Assembly (NCBI GenBank): GCA_014649355.1
Contig: BMSW01000012.1
Span: forward strand, 124,001-188,000
Direction of reading: 5' to 3'
DNA from: Streptomyces althioticus
Lineage (GTDB): Bacteria > Actinomycetota > Actinomycetes > Streptomycetales > Streptomycetaceae
DNA length: 64,000 nucleotides
The translations under genes and the position numbers were made by a program. Of the stretch, positions 1-8,235 are shown in pieces. The notes under the pieces are model-generated. The model ran no database searches. It was not told where the DNA came from and worked only from the letters and a program-made list of their open reading frames with translations. Within the stretch, counting starts at the first letter, position 1. The number at the start of each line of letters is the position of its first letter.

Positions 1-792
1 CGCCGCCCGGTCATCGAGTCACGCATCGCCGACCAGCCGGCGGCCGTGTGGTTCGCGGACTGGTCGCCGGACACCGTCACCGCGCGGGTGAGGGCGGTGA
101 CGTCCGGCGGGGCCGCCGAGGGACGGGTGCCCGTCGTCGTGCCGTACGCGATTCCCGGGCGGGACTGCGGCGGTCACTCCGAGGGCGGTGCGCCGGACCT
201 CGACGCCTACGACGAGTGGATCGACCGGTTCGCCGCGGGACTGGGCGGCGGGGAGGTCGTGGTGATCCTGGAGCCGGACTCGGTCGCGCAGGCCGACTGC
301 CTGTCCGCCGGGGAGCGGGCCGAGCGGTTCGCCTCGCTGGCCCGCGCCGGACGCGTGTTCAAGGAGGCCAACCCCCGCGCCCGCGTCTACTACGACGCCG
401 GGCACTCCGGCTGGCACGCGCCGGCCAAGCAGGCGGACCTGCTCCGCCGGGCGGGAGCAGCCTCGTCCGCGTCGTCGGACGGCGTCTTCAGCAACGTGTC
501 CAACTTCCACGGCACGGCGGACGAGATCGCCTACGACCGTGCCGTGCTCGACGCCCTCGGAGGGACGGGCCTCGGCGCGGTGATCGACACCAGCCGCAAC
601 GGCAACGGCGCCCCCGCAGACGGCGAATGGTGCGACCCCACGGGCCGCGCCCTGGGCCGGGCCCCGACGCTCAGCACCGGCGAGGCCCGGATCGACGCCT
701 ACCTGTGGGTGAAGCTCCCCGGCGAGTCCGACGGCTGCAAGGGCGCGCCGGGGACGTTCAGCCCGTCGTACGCCTACGACTTGGCGCGCTGA
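1..792 (+). CDS. Glycoside hydrolase family 6 cellulase, C-terminal part (runs off the left edge)
   Basis: The frame is open from base 1, so the signal peptide and N-terminus lie outside the window; about 263 residues are visible up to TGA at 790-792. GH6 hallmarks are present: the VPYAIPGRDCGG segment, where the Asp of GRDC corresponds to the family's proton donor, then ILEPDSVAQ, YYDAGHSGWH, VIDTSRNGNG, WCDPTGRALG and WVKLPGESDG. Paired cysteines (GRDC/ADC, WC/GC) match the two disulphides usual in secreted GH6 enzymes. The expected role is hydrolysis of beta-1,4-glucan outside the cell. Endo- versus exo-activity cannot be decided without the missing N-terminal part and loops. The 3' end overlaps the convergent permease gene by 19 bp. 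Confidence 0.9.
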   Translation, partial: RRPVIESRIADQPAAVWFADWSPDTVTARVRAVTSGGAAEGRVPVVVPYAIPGRDCGGHSEGGAPDLDAYDEWIDRFAAGLGGGEVVVILEPDSVAQADCLSAGERAERFASLARAGRVFKEANPRARVYYDAGHSGWHAPAKQADLLRRAGAASSASSDGVFSNVSNFHGTADEIAYDRAVLDALGGTGLGAVIDTSRNGNGAPADGEWCDPTGRALGRAPTLSTGEARIDAYLWVKLPGESDGCKGAPGTFSPSYAYDLAR

Positions 793-2177
793 TCCTCCCC
801 GGGGCCGCCCGGGTCGTAGGAGGAGGTGCCCTCGTCGAGCAGCGGCTTCTGCGTCTTGAGGTGGGCGGGGGCGAAGGCGCGCAGCGCGTGGTAGCCGGTG
901 ATGACGACGACCGTGCCGAGGGCGATGCCGCTGAGCGAGAAGGTGTCGGTGAACTCCATGGACACGTTGCCGACGCCGATGATGATGCCCGCCGCGGCCG
1001 GCACCAGGTTCAGCGGATTGCGCAGGTCCACCTTGGCGTTGAGCCAGATCTGCGCGCCCAGCAGGCCGATCATGCCGTAGAGGATGACGGTGATGCCGCC
1101 CAGCACACCGCCGGGAATGGCCGCCACGACCGCGCCGAACTTCGGGCACAGGCCGAACAGCAGGGCGAAGCAGGCGGCGGCCCAGTAGGCGGCCGTGGAG
1201 TAGACGCGGGTCGCGGCCATCACGCCGATGTTCTCGGAGTAGGTGGTGTTGGGCGGGCCGCCGACCGCGGTGGACAGCATGGAGCCGACGCCGTCGGCGG
1301 AGATGGCCGTGCCGAGCTTGTCGTCCAGGTTGTCGCCGGTCATCTCGCCGACCGCCTTCACATGGCCCGCGTTCTCGGCGATCAGGGCGATGACCACGGG
1401 CAGCGCGACGAGGATCGCCGACCACTCGAAGGACGGCCCGTGGAAGTCGGGCAGGCCGATCCAGTCCGCCCGGCCCACGCCGGACAGGTCGAGACGCCAG
1501 TGGTCGGTCACCTTGCCGCTCGCGTCCGCCGAGTGGATCTGCCCGAAGATCCGGTCCTGCGCCCAGGACAGCACGTAGCCGAAGATCAGGCCGAGGAAGA
1601 TCGCGATGCGGGACCAGAAGCCGCGCAGGCAGACCACGGCCAGTCCGGTGAACAGCATCACGAACAGCGCGGTCCACTGGTCCTGGGGCCAGTACGTCGA
1701 GGCGGTCACCGGCGCCAGGTTGAAGCCGATCAGCATGACCACCGCGCCGGTCACCACGGGCGGCATCGCCGCGTGGATGATCCGCGCGCCGAACTTCCGC
1801 ACCGCGAGGCCCACGAGGAACAGCGCCCCGCCCACCACGAACACCGCGCCCGTCACGGTGGCGCTGGAACCGCCGTCGGCCCGGATCACCGCGGCGACGC
1901 CCACGAACGAGAGCGAGCAGCCCAGGTAGCTCGGCACCCGGCCGCGGGTGGCCAGCAGGAAGACCATGGTGGCGACGCCCGACATCATGATCGCCAGGTT
2001 GGGGTCCAGGCCCATGAGAACGGGCGCCACGAAGGACGCGCCGAACATGGCGACCACGTGCTGGGCGCCCAGGCCCGCCGTGCGGGGCCAGGAAAGGCGC
2101 TCGTCGGGACGGACGACCGCCCCGGGTGCCGGAGTGCGTCCGTCTCCGTGTAGTTTCCAGCGGACGCCGAGATCCAT
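774..2177 (-). CDS. NCS2-family uracil/xanthine permease
   Basis: A 467-residue polytopic protein of the nucleobase:cation symporter-2 family (UraA/PyrP/PbuX-like), which takes up uracil or xanthine with protons. Visible family features are the N-terminal AQHVVAMFGASFVAPVLMGLDPN region, ALIAENAGHVKAVGEMTG (binding-site Glu in the family) and the GGPPNTTYSENIGVMAATR signature. About 12-14 hydrophobic segments follow, with a hydrophilic C-tail ending EDQRAKS. I chose the ATG at 2177 (MDLGVRWKLHGDG) because homologues begin close to this point and the longer frame upstream is arginine-rich noise crossing the promoter region. It is divergent from the thioesterase gene. The exact substrate is not determined by sequence; uracil is the best guess. 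Confidence 0.9.
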   Translation of the reverse strand: MDLGVRWKLHGDGRTPAPGAVVRPDERLSWPRTAGLGAQHVVAMFGASFVAPVLMGLDPNLAIMMSGVATMVFLLATRGRVPSYLGCSLSFVGVAAVIRADGGSSATVTGAVFVVGGALFLVGLAVRKFGARIIHAAMPPVVTGAVVMLIGFNLAPVTASTYWPQDQWTALFVMLFTGLAVVCLRGFWSRIAIFLGLIFGYVLSWAQDRIFGQIHSADASGKVTDHWRLDLSGVGRADWIGLPDFHGPSFEWSAILVALPVVIALIAENAGHVKAVGEMTGDNLDDKLGTAISADGVGSMLSTAVGGPPNTTYSENIGVMAATRVYSTAAYWAAACFALLFGLCPKFGAVVAAIPGGVLGGITVILYGMIGLLGAQIWLNAKVDLRNPLNLVPAAAGIIIGVGNVSMEFTDTFSLSGIALGTVVVITGYHALRAFAPAHLKTQKPLLDEGTSSYDPGGPGEDQRAKS

Positions 2178-2352
2178 GGGTTGTCGCTTTCGTTCGTGCG
2201 GCCAGCGTGTCCGCACCATTGTGCGGCCCGGAGGGGAGTGGTTCGCACAGGTGGGCGGGCACCCGGGCGTCTCTGAGCGTCCGCTTAGGATGAGGTCACG
2301 CCGTCGATCGATGCACACGGCACCGATCCCGTACGTCCCAGGAGCACCGCCC

Positions 2353-2811
2353 GTGACCGCCGAAGCCCCGCCCGCACCCGCCCTCTCCTACGGCCGGCTG
2401 ATCCCCGTGACCGTCCACTTCGACGACCTCGACGCGCTGGGGCTGCTGCACAACGCCCGCTACCCGCTGCTCGTCGAGCGCGCCTGGGCCGAGCTGTGGC
2501 AGGCCAACGGCATCACCTTCGACGGCGACTGGGTGGCCGCGGGTGACGCCTGCAACGCGGTCAAGGAACTGCGCCTCACCTACGAGGCCCCGGTGACCCG
2601 GCCCGGTCCCTACGCCGTTCACCTGTGGCTGGACCGGCTCGGCACCACCGGGCTCACCTACGGCTTCCGGTTCTGCTCGCCGGACGGCGCCGTGACCTAC
2701 GCCCGGGGCAGCCGGGTGCTGGTGCGGCTGGACGCCACGACCCTTCGCCCGGCGCCGTGGAGCGAGGGGTTCAGGGGCGCCGCTCGGGAACTGCTGCGTC
2801 CGGACGCGTGA
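2353..2811 (+). CDS. Acyl-CoA thioesterase, hot-dog fold (YbgC/4HBT type)
   Basis: A 152-residue single hot-dog domain protein. The segment VHFDDLDALGLLHNARY is the 4-hydroxybenzoyl-CoA thioesterase signature, with the Asp-containing D-x-x-G-x-x-H-N motif near residues 26-34. The expected reaction is hydrolysis of a cytosolic acyl-CoA thioester; the substrate is unknown. GTG at 2353 is preceded by CCAGGAG (2338-2344) at good spacing, so it is preferred over upstream in-frame codons. A TAGGAT hexamer at 2286-2291 could be the -10 of its promoter. The 3' end overlaps the convergent MFS gene by 41 bp. Confidence 0.85.
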   Translation: MTAEAPPAPALSYGRLIPVTVHFDDLDALGLLHNARYPLLVERAWAELWQANGITFDGDWVAAGDACNAVKELRLTYEAPVTRPGPYAVHLWLDRLGTTGLTYGFRFCSPDGAVTYARGSRVLVRLDATTLRPAPWSEGFRGAARELLRPDA

Positions 2812-3976
2812 CCTTCACCCGGTCGCCCGCGCGCAGCACCCCGGCGAAGCCCGCGATGCCGCACGTCAACACCGTCACCAGCACGAACGACACCATCAGG
2901 CTGGTCGCCTGGGCCAGCATGCCGATCGCGCTCGGGGCGATCAGCCCCGACGTGTAGGTGATCGTCGCCACGCCGGCGATGGCCAGGCTCGGGTTGGAGC
3001 CGCTGCGGCCGGCTGCGGCGAAGCAGAGCGGGACGACCACCGCGATGCCCAGCCCCATCAGCGCGAACCCGGCCATCGCGACGGCCGGGTGGCCGGCGGA
3101 CACGATGAGCACGCCGCCGAGGAGGGCGACCACGCCGCTCGCGCGGACCGTCCGCACCGCGCCGTAGCGGTCCACCACCCGGTCGCCCGCGATCCGGGCG
3201 ACCGCCATGGTGAGCGTGAAGCCGGTGGTGCAGGCGGCCGCGAGACCGGCGGAGGTCTCCAGCTGGTCGCGCAGATAGACCGCCGACCAGTCCAGGCTCG
3301 CCCCCTCGGCGAAGACCGCGCAGAAGCCGATCGCGCCGATCAGCAGCGCCGACCGGGGCGGCAGCGCGAACCGGGGCGGCGGCTCCTCGTCCTCGGCCGG
3401 CTGCAGGTCGAGCACCCACGCGCAGGCCACGAAGCCCACGACCGTCAGCACGGCGGCCGCCAGCGCGTGGTGCAGCCGGGCGTCCGAGCCGAGATGCGCG
3501 GCGAGCGTGCCGGCCGCCGAGCCGACGACCGCGCCGACGCTCCACATGCCGTGCAGACCCGACATGATCGACCGGTCGAGCCGGTTCTCCACCTCGACGC
3601 CCAGGGCGTTCATCGCCACGTCCGACATGCCCGCCGTGGCGCCGTAGACGAACAGCGCCAGACACAGGGTCAGCAGGTTCGGGGCGAGGGACGGCAGGAT
3701 CAGCGCGAGCGTCCACAGGGCGAGCAGGCCGCGCAGCGCGTTGCGGGCGCCGAAGCGGTGCGAGATGCCGCCCGCGAGCGGCATCGCGAGGGACGCGCCC
3801 AGCGCGGGGAACGCGAGCGCCAGACCCAGCTGGCCCGCGCTGACCCCCGCGTGGTCCTGGATCCAGGGGACCCGGGTCGCGAACGAGCCGGTGACCGCGC
3901 CGTGCACGGCGAACACGGCGGCCACGGCGTACCGCGCCCGCTTCACCTCGTGTGGTGCGTGAACCACTGCGCTCAT
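2771..3976 (-). CDS. MFS transporter, 12-TM drug/sugar efflux type
   Basis: A 401-residue major facilitator protein. It begins VKRARYAVAAVFAVHGAVTGSFATRVPWIQ and shows the Gly-rich packing and ISHRFGARNALR loop between TM2 and TM3 typical of the family, with about 12 hydrophobic segments. The style (YfkF/sugar-efflux-like, ATRVPWIQD) matches proteins often encoded next to regulators in actinomycetes. ATG at 3976 has a GGGAGG ribosome site on the reverse strand. It is divergent from the ROK regulator gene, with a shared 154-bp intergenic region containing an inverted repeat, so control by that regulator is likely. The substrate is unknown. Confidence 0.85.
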   Translation of the reverse strand: MSAVVHAPHEVKRARYAVAAVFAVHGAVTGSFATRVPWIQDHAGVSAGQLGLALAFPALGASLAMPLAGGISHRFGARNALRGLLALWTLALILPSLAPNLLTLCLALFVYGATAGMSDVAMNALGVEVENRLDRSIMSGLHGMWSVGAVVGSAAGTLAAHLGSDARLHHALAAAVLTVVGFVACAWVLDLQPAEDEEPPPRFALPPRSALLIGAIGFCAVFAEGASLDWSAVYLRDQLETSAGLAAACTTGFTLTMAVARIAGDRVVDRYGAVRTVRASGVVALLGGVLIVSAGHPAVAMAGFALMGLGIAVVVPLCFAAAGRSGSNPSLAIAGVATITYTSGLIAPSAIGMLAQATSLMVSFVLVTVLTCGIAGFAGVLRAGDRVKVTRPDAAVPERRP

Positions 3977-4046
3977 CGACCCGCCCCTCCCAGATCCACC
4001 GCTGTCGTGTGCGCGTTCCCCCGGCGTGCCGCGCCGCCGTAAACTA

Positions 4047-4063
4047 TCAGGAACCCTGCCTGA
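4047..4063. promoter_or_regulatory. Candidate operator between MFS and ROK genes (TCAGG-N7-CCTGA)
   Basis: A perfect 5-bp inverted repeat separated by 7 bases lies between the divergent MFS and ROK-regulator genes. On the reverse strand it sits directly upstream of TAGTTT (4046-4041), a plausible -10 for the MFS gene, so a bound protein would block that promoter. Assigning it to the neighbouring ROK protein is inference from position. Confidence 0.4.
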
Positions 4064-4130
4064 AAGAAACGGGGTATCCCGGGACCCGGCACCCGCCGGC
4101 CGGGCCCCGCCGATCTGGGAGGATCCCGGC

Positions 4131-5318
4131 ATGGCCGCATCCCCGAGCACCGCCCGAGCCATCAACGACCGGCTCGCCCTGCGCCTGCTCCAGCAGGAAG
4201 GCCCGCTGACCGCCGGGCAGTTGAAGGAACGCACCGGACTCTCCCGGCCCACGGTCGCCGACCTGGTCGAACGCCTCACCGCCGCCGGCATGGTCGAGGT
4301 CGCCGGCGAGGCCCGGGCCCAGCGCAGGGGCCCCAACGCCAAGCTCTACGGCCTCGTCGCCGGCCGCGCGCACCTCGCCGCCCTGGACGTGCGCACCGAG
4401 GGCGTCGCCCTGGTCGTGTCCGACCTCGTCGGCGGGGTGCTGGCCGAGGCGTCCCTGCCCATCGCCGACGACACCGGCACCGGCCCCGCGGTCGAGCAGG
4501 CCGTGACCCTGGTCGAGCGGACGGCCAAGGAGGCGGGCGCCGACCGGCTGCACACGGTGGGCATCGGCGCGCCCGGCCTCATCGACCCCGCGACCGGCGA
4601 ACTCCGCGACTCGACGAGCCTGCCCGAGTGGCACCGGCGCCTGGTGGCCGCCCTGCAGGAGCGGCTGCCCGAGGCCCGGGTCAGCGTGGAGAACGAGACC
4701 AACCTCGCCGCGCTCGCCGAGCAGCGCGACGGGTCCGCCCGTGACCGGGACACCTTCGTGCTGCTGTGGCTGGGCCACGGCACGGGCGCCGCCGTGATCC
4801 TCGACGGCACGTTGCGCCGGGGCGCCTCCGGCGGTACCGGTGAGATCGGCTTCCTCCCCGTCCCGGGCACCCGTGGCCTGCCCTCCGCGACCGACTGCGC
4901 GGGCGGCTTCCACTCCCTGGCCGGCGCGGCGGCGGTCGCGGCGCTCGCGAAGGAGTGCGGGGTCGTACCGGAGCCCGGGTCCGACCCGGAGGCGGCGGGC
5001 GCGGTACGGGCGGCCGTCTCCCGGCCCGGGAGCGCGACGCACACGCGCTTCCTCGACACCCTGGCCGACCGGGTCGCCGTGGGCGTGGCCTCCGTGGTCG
5101 CGCTGCTGGACCCCGGCTGCGTGGTCCTGGGCGGCGAGATCGGCCAGGCGGGCGGCGAGGCACTGGCGTCCCGCGTCCACGACCGCCTGACCGTGATGTC
5201 CCCGCTCCCCGTCGAGGTCCGCCCCAGCACCCTGGGCGGCGGGGCGGTGCTGAGGGGGGCGCTGCTCACGGCCCGGGATCACGCCCAGGACGAACTGTTC
5301 GGGGTGCCGGGGCACTGA
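4131..5318 (+). CDS. ROK-family transcriptional regulator
   Basis: A 395-residue protein with an N-terminal winged helix-turn-helix (about residues 10-75; GPLTAGQLKERTGLSRPTVADLVERL) followed by a ROK sugar-kinase-like domain (about 85-385). The ROK part has VGIGAPGLIDPATGEL, ENETNLAALAEQR and LGHGTGAAVILDGTLRRGASGGTGEIG. The usual ROK zinc-binding CxCGxxGC signature is not present: only one cysteine remains in SATDCAGGFHSLAG. This suggests a regulator rather than an active glucokinase. ATG 4131 follows GGGAGG (4117-4122). It probably represses or activates the divergent MFS gene in response to a sugar; the ligand is unknown. Confidence 0.88.
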   Translation: MAASPSTARAINDRLALRLLQQEGPLTAGQLKERTGLSRPTVADLVERLTAAGMVEVAGEARAQRRGPNAKLYGLVAGRAHLAALDVRTEGVALVVSDLVGGVLAEASLPIADDTGTGPAVEQAVTLVERTAKEAGADRLHTVGIGAPGLIDPATGELRDSTSLPEWHRRLVAALQERLPEARVSVENETNLAALAEQRDGSARDRDTFVLLWLGHGTGAAVILDGTLRRGASGGTGEIGFLPVPGTRGLPSATDCAGGFHSLAGAAAVAALAKECGVVPEPGSDPEAAGAVRAAVSRPGSATHTRFLDTLADRVAVGVASVVALLDPGCVVLGGEIGQAGGEALASRVHDRLTVMSPLPVEVRPSTLGGGAVLRGALLTARDHAQDELFGVPGH

Positions 5319-5535
5319 CGGGGGTCCCGGCGGGCCGGGCTGTTCTGCCGGGGTCTGCGGGTGGCCGCTTGGCGGCAGGCGGGGCAGCCTTGCCTGGTGT
5401 CTGCGCGGGGCGGGCTGCTGCCCGGTGCTTCGGGTGGCCGCCGGGCGGTGAGCGGGGGTCCGGCGGGCCGTCCCGGCGCCGCGTCTCCGGCCTGGCGGCG
5501 AGCAGGGCCGGGCCGCGTCCGGTGCCCTCAGGCGG

Positions 5536-6294
5536 CTACCGCGCACCCCCCGTCACCGCGAACCGTTCCGCGAGGTAGTCCTCGAACGTGCGGGTGCCCA
5601 CCGCCCGGTCCGGGGCGAGATGGCCTCCCGCGCGGAACGCCTCGTACGCCGATCCGCGGAGCGGGACCTTCACCAGGGCGCGGCGGCGGCCCGCCGCGTC
5701 CAGGTAGCCGCGCGCCAGCGAGTGGAGCGTGCGGATCTCGGGGCCGCCCATGTCGTCCGCGCGGCCGACCGGGGCGCCCTGCGCCAGCTCGGCCAGGCGC
5801 TGCGCGACCTCCCTGACCTCCACCGGCTGGTCCTTCACCCGGGCGGGCAGCGGCATCACCGGTGACTTGGACAGGCCCTGGAACAGCCGGTACAGCAGGT
5901 CGTGGAACTGGGTGGCGCGCAGCACCGTCCAGCCGGTCCCGCAGTCCTCGAACTGCCGCTCCACCGCCAGCTTGGTGCGGTAGTAGGGGAACGGCACCCG
6001 GTCCACGCCGACGATCGAGATGTAGACCAGATGCGCCACCCCGGCCCGCCGCGCCGCCGTGATCAGGTTCCGCGCGGCCTGCTCGTCGCCGCCGCGCGCG
6101 GAGGTGGCGCAGTGCACGACCGTGTGCGTGCCGTCCAGGGCGCTGTCCAGCCCGGTGTCGCCCTCGCGCAGGTCGACGGCGTAGGGCGCGGTGTGACGGC
6201 TGAGCACGCGCACCTCGTGGCCGTCCGCCCGCAGTCGCGTGACGACATGCCGGCCGAGGGTTCCGGTACCGCCGGTCACCAGGATCGTGGTCAT
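5536..6294 (-). CDS. NAD(P)H-binding oxidoreductase, NmrA/atypical SDR type
   Basis: A 252-residue cytosolic protein with an N-terminal Rossmann signature TTILVTGGTGTLGRHVV. The rest resembles NmrA-like/atypical short-chain dehydrogenases: DGTHTVVHCATSARG, AGVAHLVYISIVGVDRVPFPYYRTK, GTGWTVLRATQFHD. The YYRTK segment supplies the Tyr/Lys pair expected in such proteins. The substrate is unknown. ATG 6294 has GGAGGG about 12 nt upstream. About 205 bp upstream, in the same direction, lies a chitinase-type promoter with a DasR-like site. Whether that promoter drives this gene or is the remnant of a lost neighbour is an open question. Confidence 0.85.
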   Translation of the reverse strand: MTTILVTGGTGTLGRHVVTRLRADGHEVRVLSRHTAPYAVDLREGDTGLDSALDGTHTVVHCATSARGGDEQAARNLITAARRAGVAHLVYISIVGVDRVPFPYYRTKLAVERQFEDCGTGWTVLRATQFHDLLYRLFQGLSKSPVMPLPARVKDQPVEVREVAQRLAELAQGAPVGRADDMGGPEIRTLHSLARGYLDAAGRRRALVKVPLRGSAYEAFRAGGHLAPDRAVGTRTFEDYLAERFAVTGGAR

Positions 6295-6709
6295 GCTGCT
6301 CAAGTCCCTCCGGACACGGGCGCCCTGGGGTGTCGTGCGCGTGGCGCCGTACGGCATCCAGCTTCGCCGGGCCGGGCGCCGGGCGCATCCGCGCGGGTGG
6401 TGAGGCCCGGCGGCGGGCAAGGGCCGTCGTCACCGCCGCCGGGCCGGCCTGGAGGGGAGCGCGACGGGCCCCAGGTCCGGCCGGCGCTCCGCGGAGGTGG
6501 CTCGGACCCTAAGAGGACTAGACCACTCGGGTCAATGGGTATGGACCACCCGCCGGAGGCGGAGGGGGCGCCAAGGGGGCGCACGCCCGCGCCAGTTGTG
6601 CGTCGTGCGACCCTCGGTTGCCTCTACGTAGCCCGCTGTGAGCCACTCCACACACCTCACCCGCGTGGCCGAGTCGCGCCCGTGGCAGACTGGGGCTGTA
6701 CCAGTAGCA
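6295..6709. other. Intergenic region between oxidoreductase and rib operon
   Basis: No gene is seen in these 415 bases. They hold the reverse-strand chitinase-like promoter (about 6506-6535) and, presumably, the forward promoter of the rib operon just upstream of 6710; I could not fix its -10/-35 elements. No remnant of a chitinase reading frame was recognised downstream of the chitinase-like promoter. Confidence 0.6.
6506..6546 (-). promoter_or_regulatory. Chitinase-type promoter with DasR-like element upstream of the oxidoreductase
   Basis: Read on the reverse strand there is -35 TTGACC (6535-6530), an 18-bp spacer and -10 TAGGGT (6511-6506). Inside the spacer is AGTGGTCTAGTCCT (6527-6514), close to the published DasR responsive element. 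A second TGGTCC half-repeat lies upstream (around 6541-6546), recreating the direct-repeat architecture of Streptomyces chitinase promoters. The arrangement is nearly the same as in front of the GH18 chitinase at 21.4 kb in this window, where the corresponding elements are TTGACC/17 bp/TAGGGT. Confidence 0.65.
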
Positions 6710-6836
6710 GCGCACTCCGGGGTCGGTGAAAGTCCGAACCGGCGGTTACAGTCCGCGACCCGGTCGCCTCCAGCGACCGGTTGACCAGGTGAAATTCCTG
6801 GACCGACGGTTAAAGTCCGGATGGGAGGCAGTGCGC
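6710..6836 (+). ncRNA. FMN riboswitch (RFN element)
   Basis: The closing stem is GCGCACT (6710-6716) paired with AGTGCGC (6830-6836). Between them lie the conserved RFN blocks GGTGAAAGTCCG, ACCGGCGGTTACAGTCCG, a variable GC-rich arm, GGTGAAATTCCTGGACCGA and GGTTAAAGTCCGGATG GGAG. When FMN is bound this element shuts down the downstream riboflavin operon. About 147 nt separate it from the ribE start; that stretch must contain the expression platform, but I could not decide between attenuation and Shine-Dalgarno masking. Confidence 0.97.
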
Positions 6837-6982
6837 GGCGGGCGGGCATCCATGCGCGCCGCCGTACCGGTTCGCCCTTCGGGCGATCCCTGTCCGGCGT
6901 CGTCCCCGGTGTCCTCACCCGTGAACCTGTCGTCATCGACAGCCCCGGAGTCCGTGCCCGAAGAGGCAGGAGGACCCGGGAA

Positions 6983-7597
6983 GTGTTCACCGGAATCGTC
7001 GAAGAGCTGGGCGAAGTCATCGCCGTCGAGACCCTCGACGACGCCTGTCGCTTCCGCCTGCGCGGCCCCGTGGTCACCCAAGGCGCGAAACACGGCGACT
7101 CCATCGCCGTCAACGGCGTGTGCCTCACCGTCGTCGACCACGAGGGCGACGAGTTCACCGCCGACGTCATGGCGGAGACCCTGAAGCGCTCCAGCCTCGG
7201 CGCCCTCGCCGTCGGCTCCCGCGTCAACCTCGAACGGCCCACCGCCGTCGGCGACCGCCTCGGCGGCCACATCGTGCAGGGCCACGTCGACGGCACCGGC
7301 GAGATCCTCGACCGCACCCCGTCCGAGCACTGGGAGATCGTCAGGATCTCCCTCCCCGCGGAGCTCAGCCGCTACGTCGTGGAGAAGGGCTCCGTCACCG
7401 TCGACGGCATCAGCCTCACCGTCGTCGACGCCGGGCGCGACCACTTCACCGTCAGCCTCATCCCCACCACCCTCGCCCTGACCACCCTCGGCATCAAGAA
7501 GCCCGGGGACCCGGTCAACCTCGAGGTGGACGTCATCGCCAAGTACGTCGAGCGCATGCTCGGCGACCGCGTCGCGGGCGAGGAGGTCACCCGGTGA
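6983..7597 (+). CDS. ribE: Riboflavin synthase alpha subunit
   Basis: A 204-residue enzyme that dismutates two molecules of 6,7-dimethyl-8-ribityllumazine to riboflavin. It has the two tandem lumazine-binding halves of the family: the N-terminal half begins FTGIVEELG and contains NGVCLTV and GGHIVQGHVDGTG, and the C-terminal half contains VDGISLTVV and DVIAKYVERML. The GTG start at 6983 is preceded by CAGGAGG (6967-6973), and the FTGIVEE start is universal in the family. It is the first gene of the FMN-riboswitch operon and overlaps the next gene by GTGA. Confidence 0.97.
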   Translation: MFTGIVEELGEVIAVETLDDACRFRLRGPVVTQGAKHGDSIAVNGVCLTVVDHEGDEFTADVMAETLKRSSLGALAVGSRVNLERPTAVGDRLGGHIVQGHVDGTGEILDRTPSEHWEIVRISLPAELSRYVVEKGSVTVDGISLTVVDAGRDHFTVSLIPTTLALTTLGIKKPGDPVNLEVDVIAKYVERMLGDRVAGEEVTR

Positions 7598-8235
7598 ACT
7601 GGCTCAACTCCGAGGCCTTCACCCTCTTCGGCCAGCACATCAAGTGGGCCGACATGATCGGCAACGTGATCGGGCTGATCGGCCTCGCCCTCGGCTGGCG
7701 CCGCTCCCTGTGGACCTGGCCCGCCCAGTTCGTCTCCGGGCTCATCCTCTTCACGGCCTTCGCCACCGCCCACCTCTCCGGCAGCGCCGGCAAGCAGGTC
7801 GTCGTCATGCTCGTCGCCGTCTGGGGCTTCCGGCAGTGGAACCGCGGCCGGCAACAGGCCCAGGACGGCTCCGTCGCCGTACGGTTCGCCACCTGGCGCG
7901 AGCGGGGCGTGCTGCTCGCCGGGGCCGCCCTCGGCACCCTCGCCGTCGGGGGCCTGTTCACCGCCTACCCGTCCCTGTCCTGGGACCCCTGGCCGGACGC
8001 CTACATCTTCGTCGGCACGGTCGTCGCGATGTACGCCCAGGCGCGCGGCATGGTCGAGTTCTGGTTCGCCTGGCTGCTCGTCGACCTCGTCGGCGTCCCG
8101 CTGAACTTCGCCAACGGCTTCGCCTTCTCCGGCTTCGTCTACGTCATCTACGGCGCACTCGTCCTGTGGGGCATGCGCGACTGGTGGCTGCGCTCCCGCG
8201 ACGCGCGGCCCGCACTGGAAGGAGCGCCCGCATGA
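7594..8235 (+). CDS. ribM: Riboflavin transporter of the PnuC family (RibM)
   Basis: A 213-residue membrane protein with about seven hydrophobic segments and PnuC-family motifs WTWPAQFVSG, WGFRQW and FWFAWLLVDLVGVPLNF. PnuC proteins are facilitators for vitamins whose trapping depends on phosphorylation. Members encoded inside riboswitch-controlled rib operons of Streptomyces have been shown to carry riboflavin and analogues such as roseoflavin, and are called RibM. Position between ribE and ribBA, behind an RFN element, supports that role over nicotinamide riboside. GTG 7594 overlaps the ribE stop (GTGA) with GAGGAGG upstream. Confidence 0.9.
   Translation: MNWLNSEAFTLFGQHIKWADMIGNVIGLIGLALGWRRSLWTWPAQFVSGLILFTAFATAHLSGSAGKQVVVMLVAVWGFRQWNRGRQQAQDGSVAVRFATWRERGVLLAGAALGTLAVGGLFTAYPSLSWDPWPDAYIFVGTVVAMYAQARGMVEFWFAWLLVDLVGVPLNFANGFAFSGFVYVIYGALVLWGMRDWWLRSRDARPALEGAPA

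Noticed and set aside
6295..6505. Remnant of a chitinase gene downstream of the chitinase-like promoter
   Set aside because: No signal peptide, GH18 or GH19 motif could be read in any reverse-strand frame.
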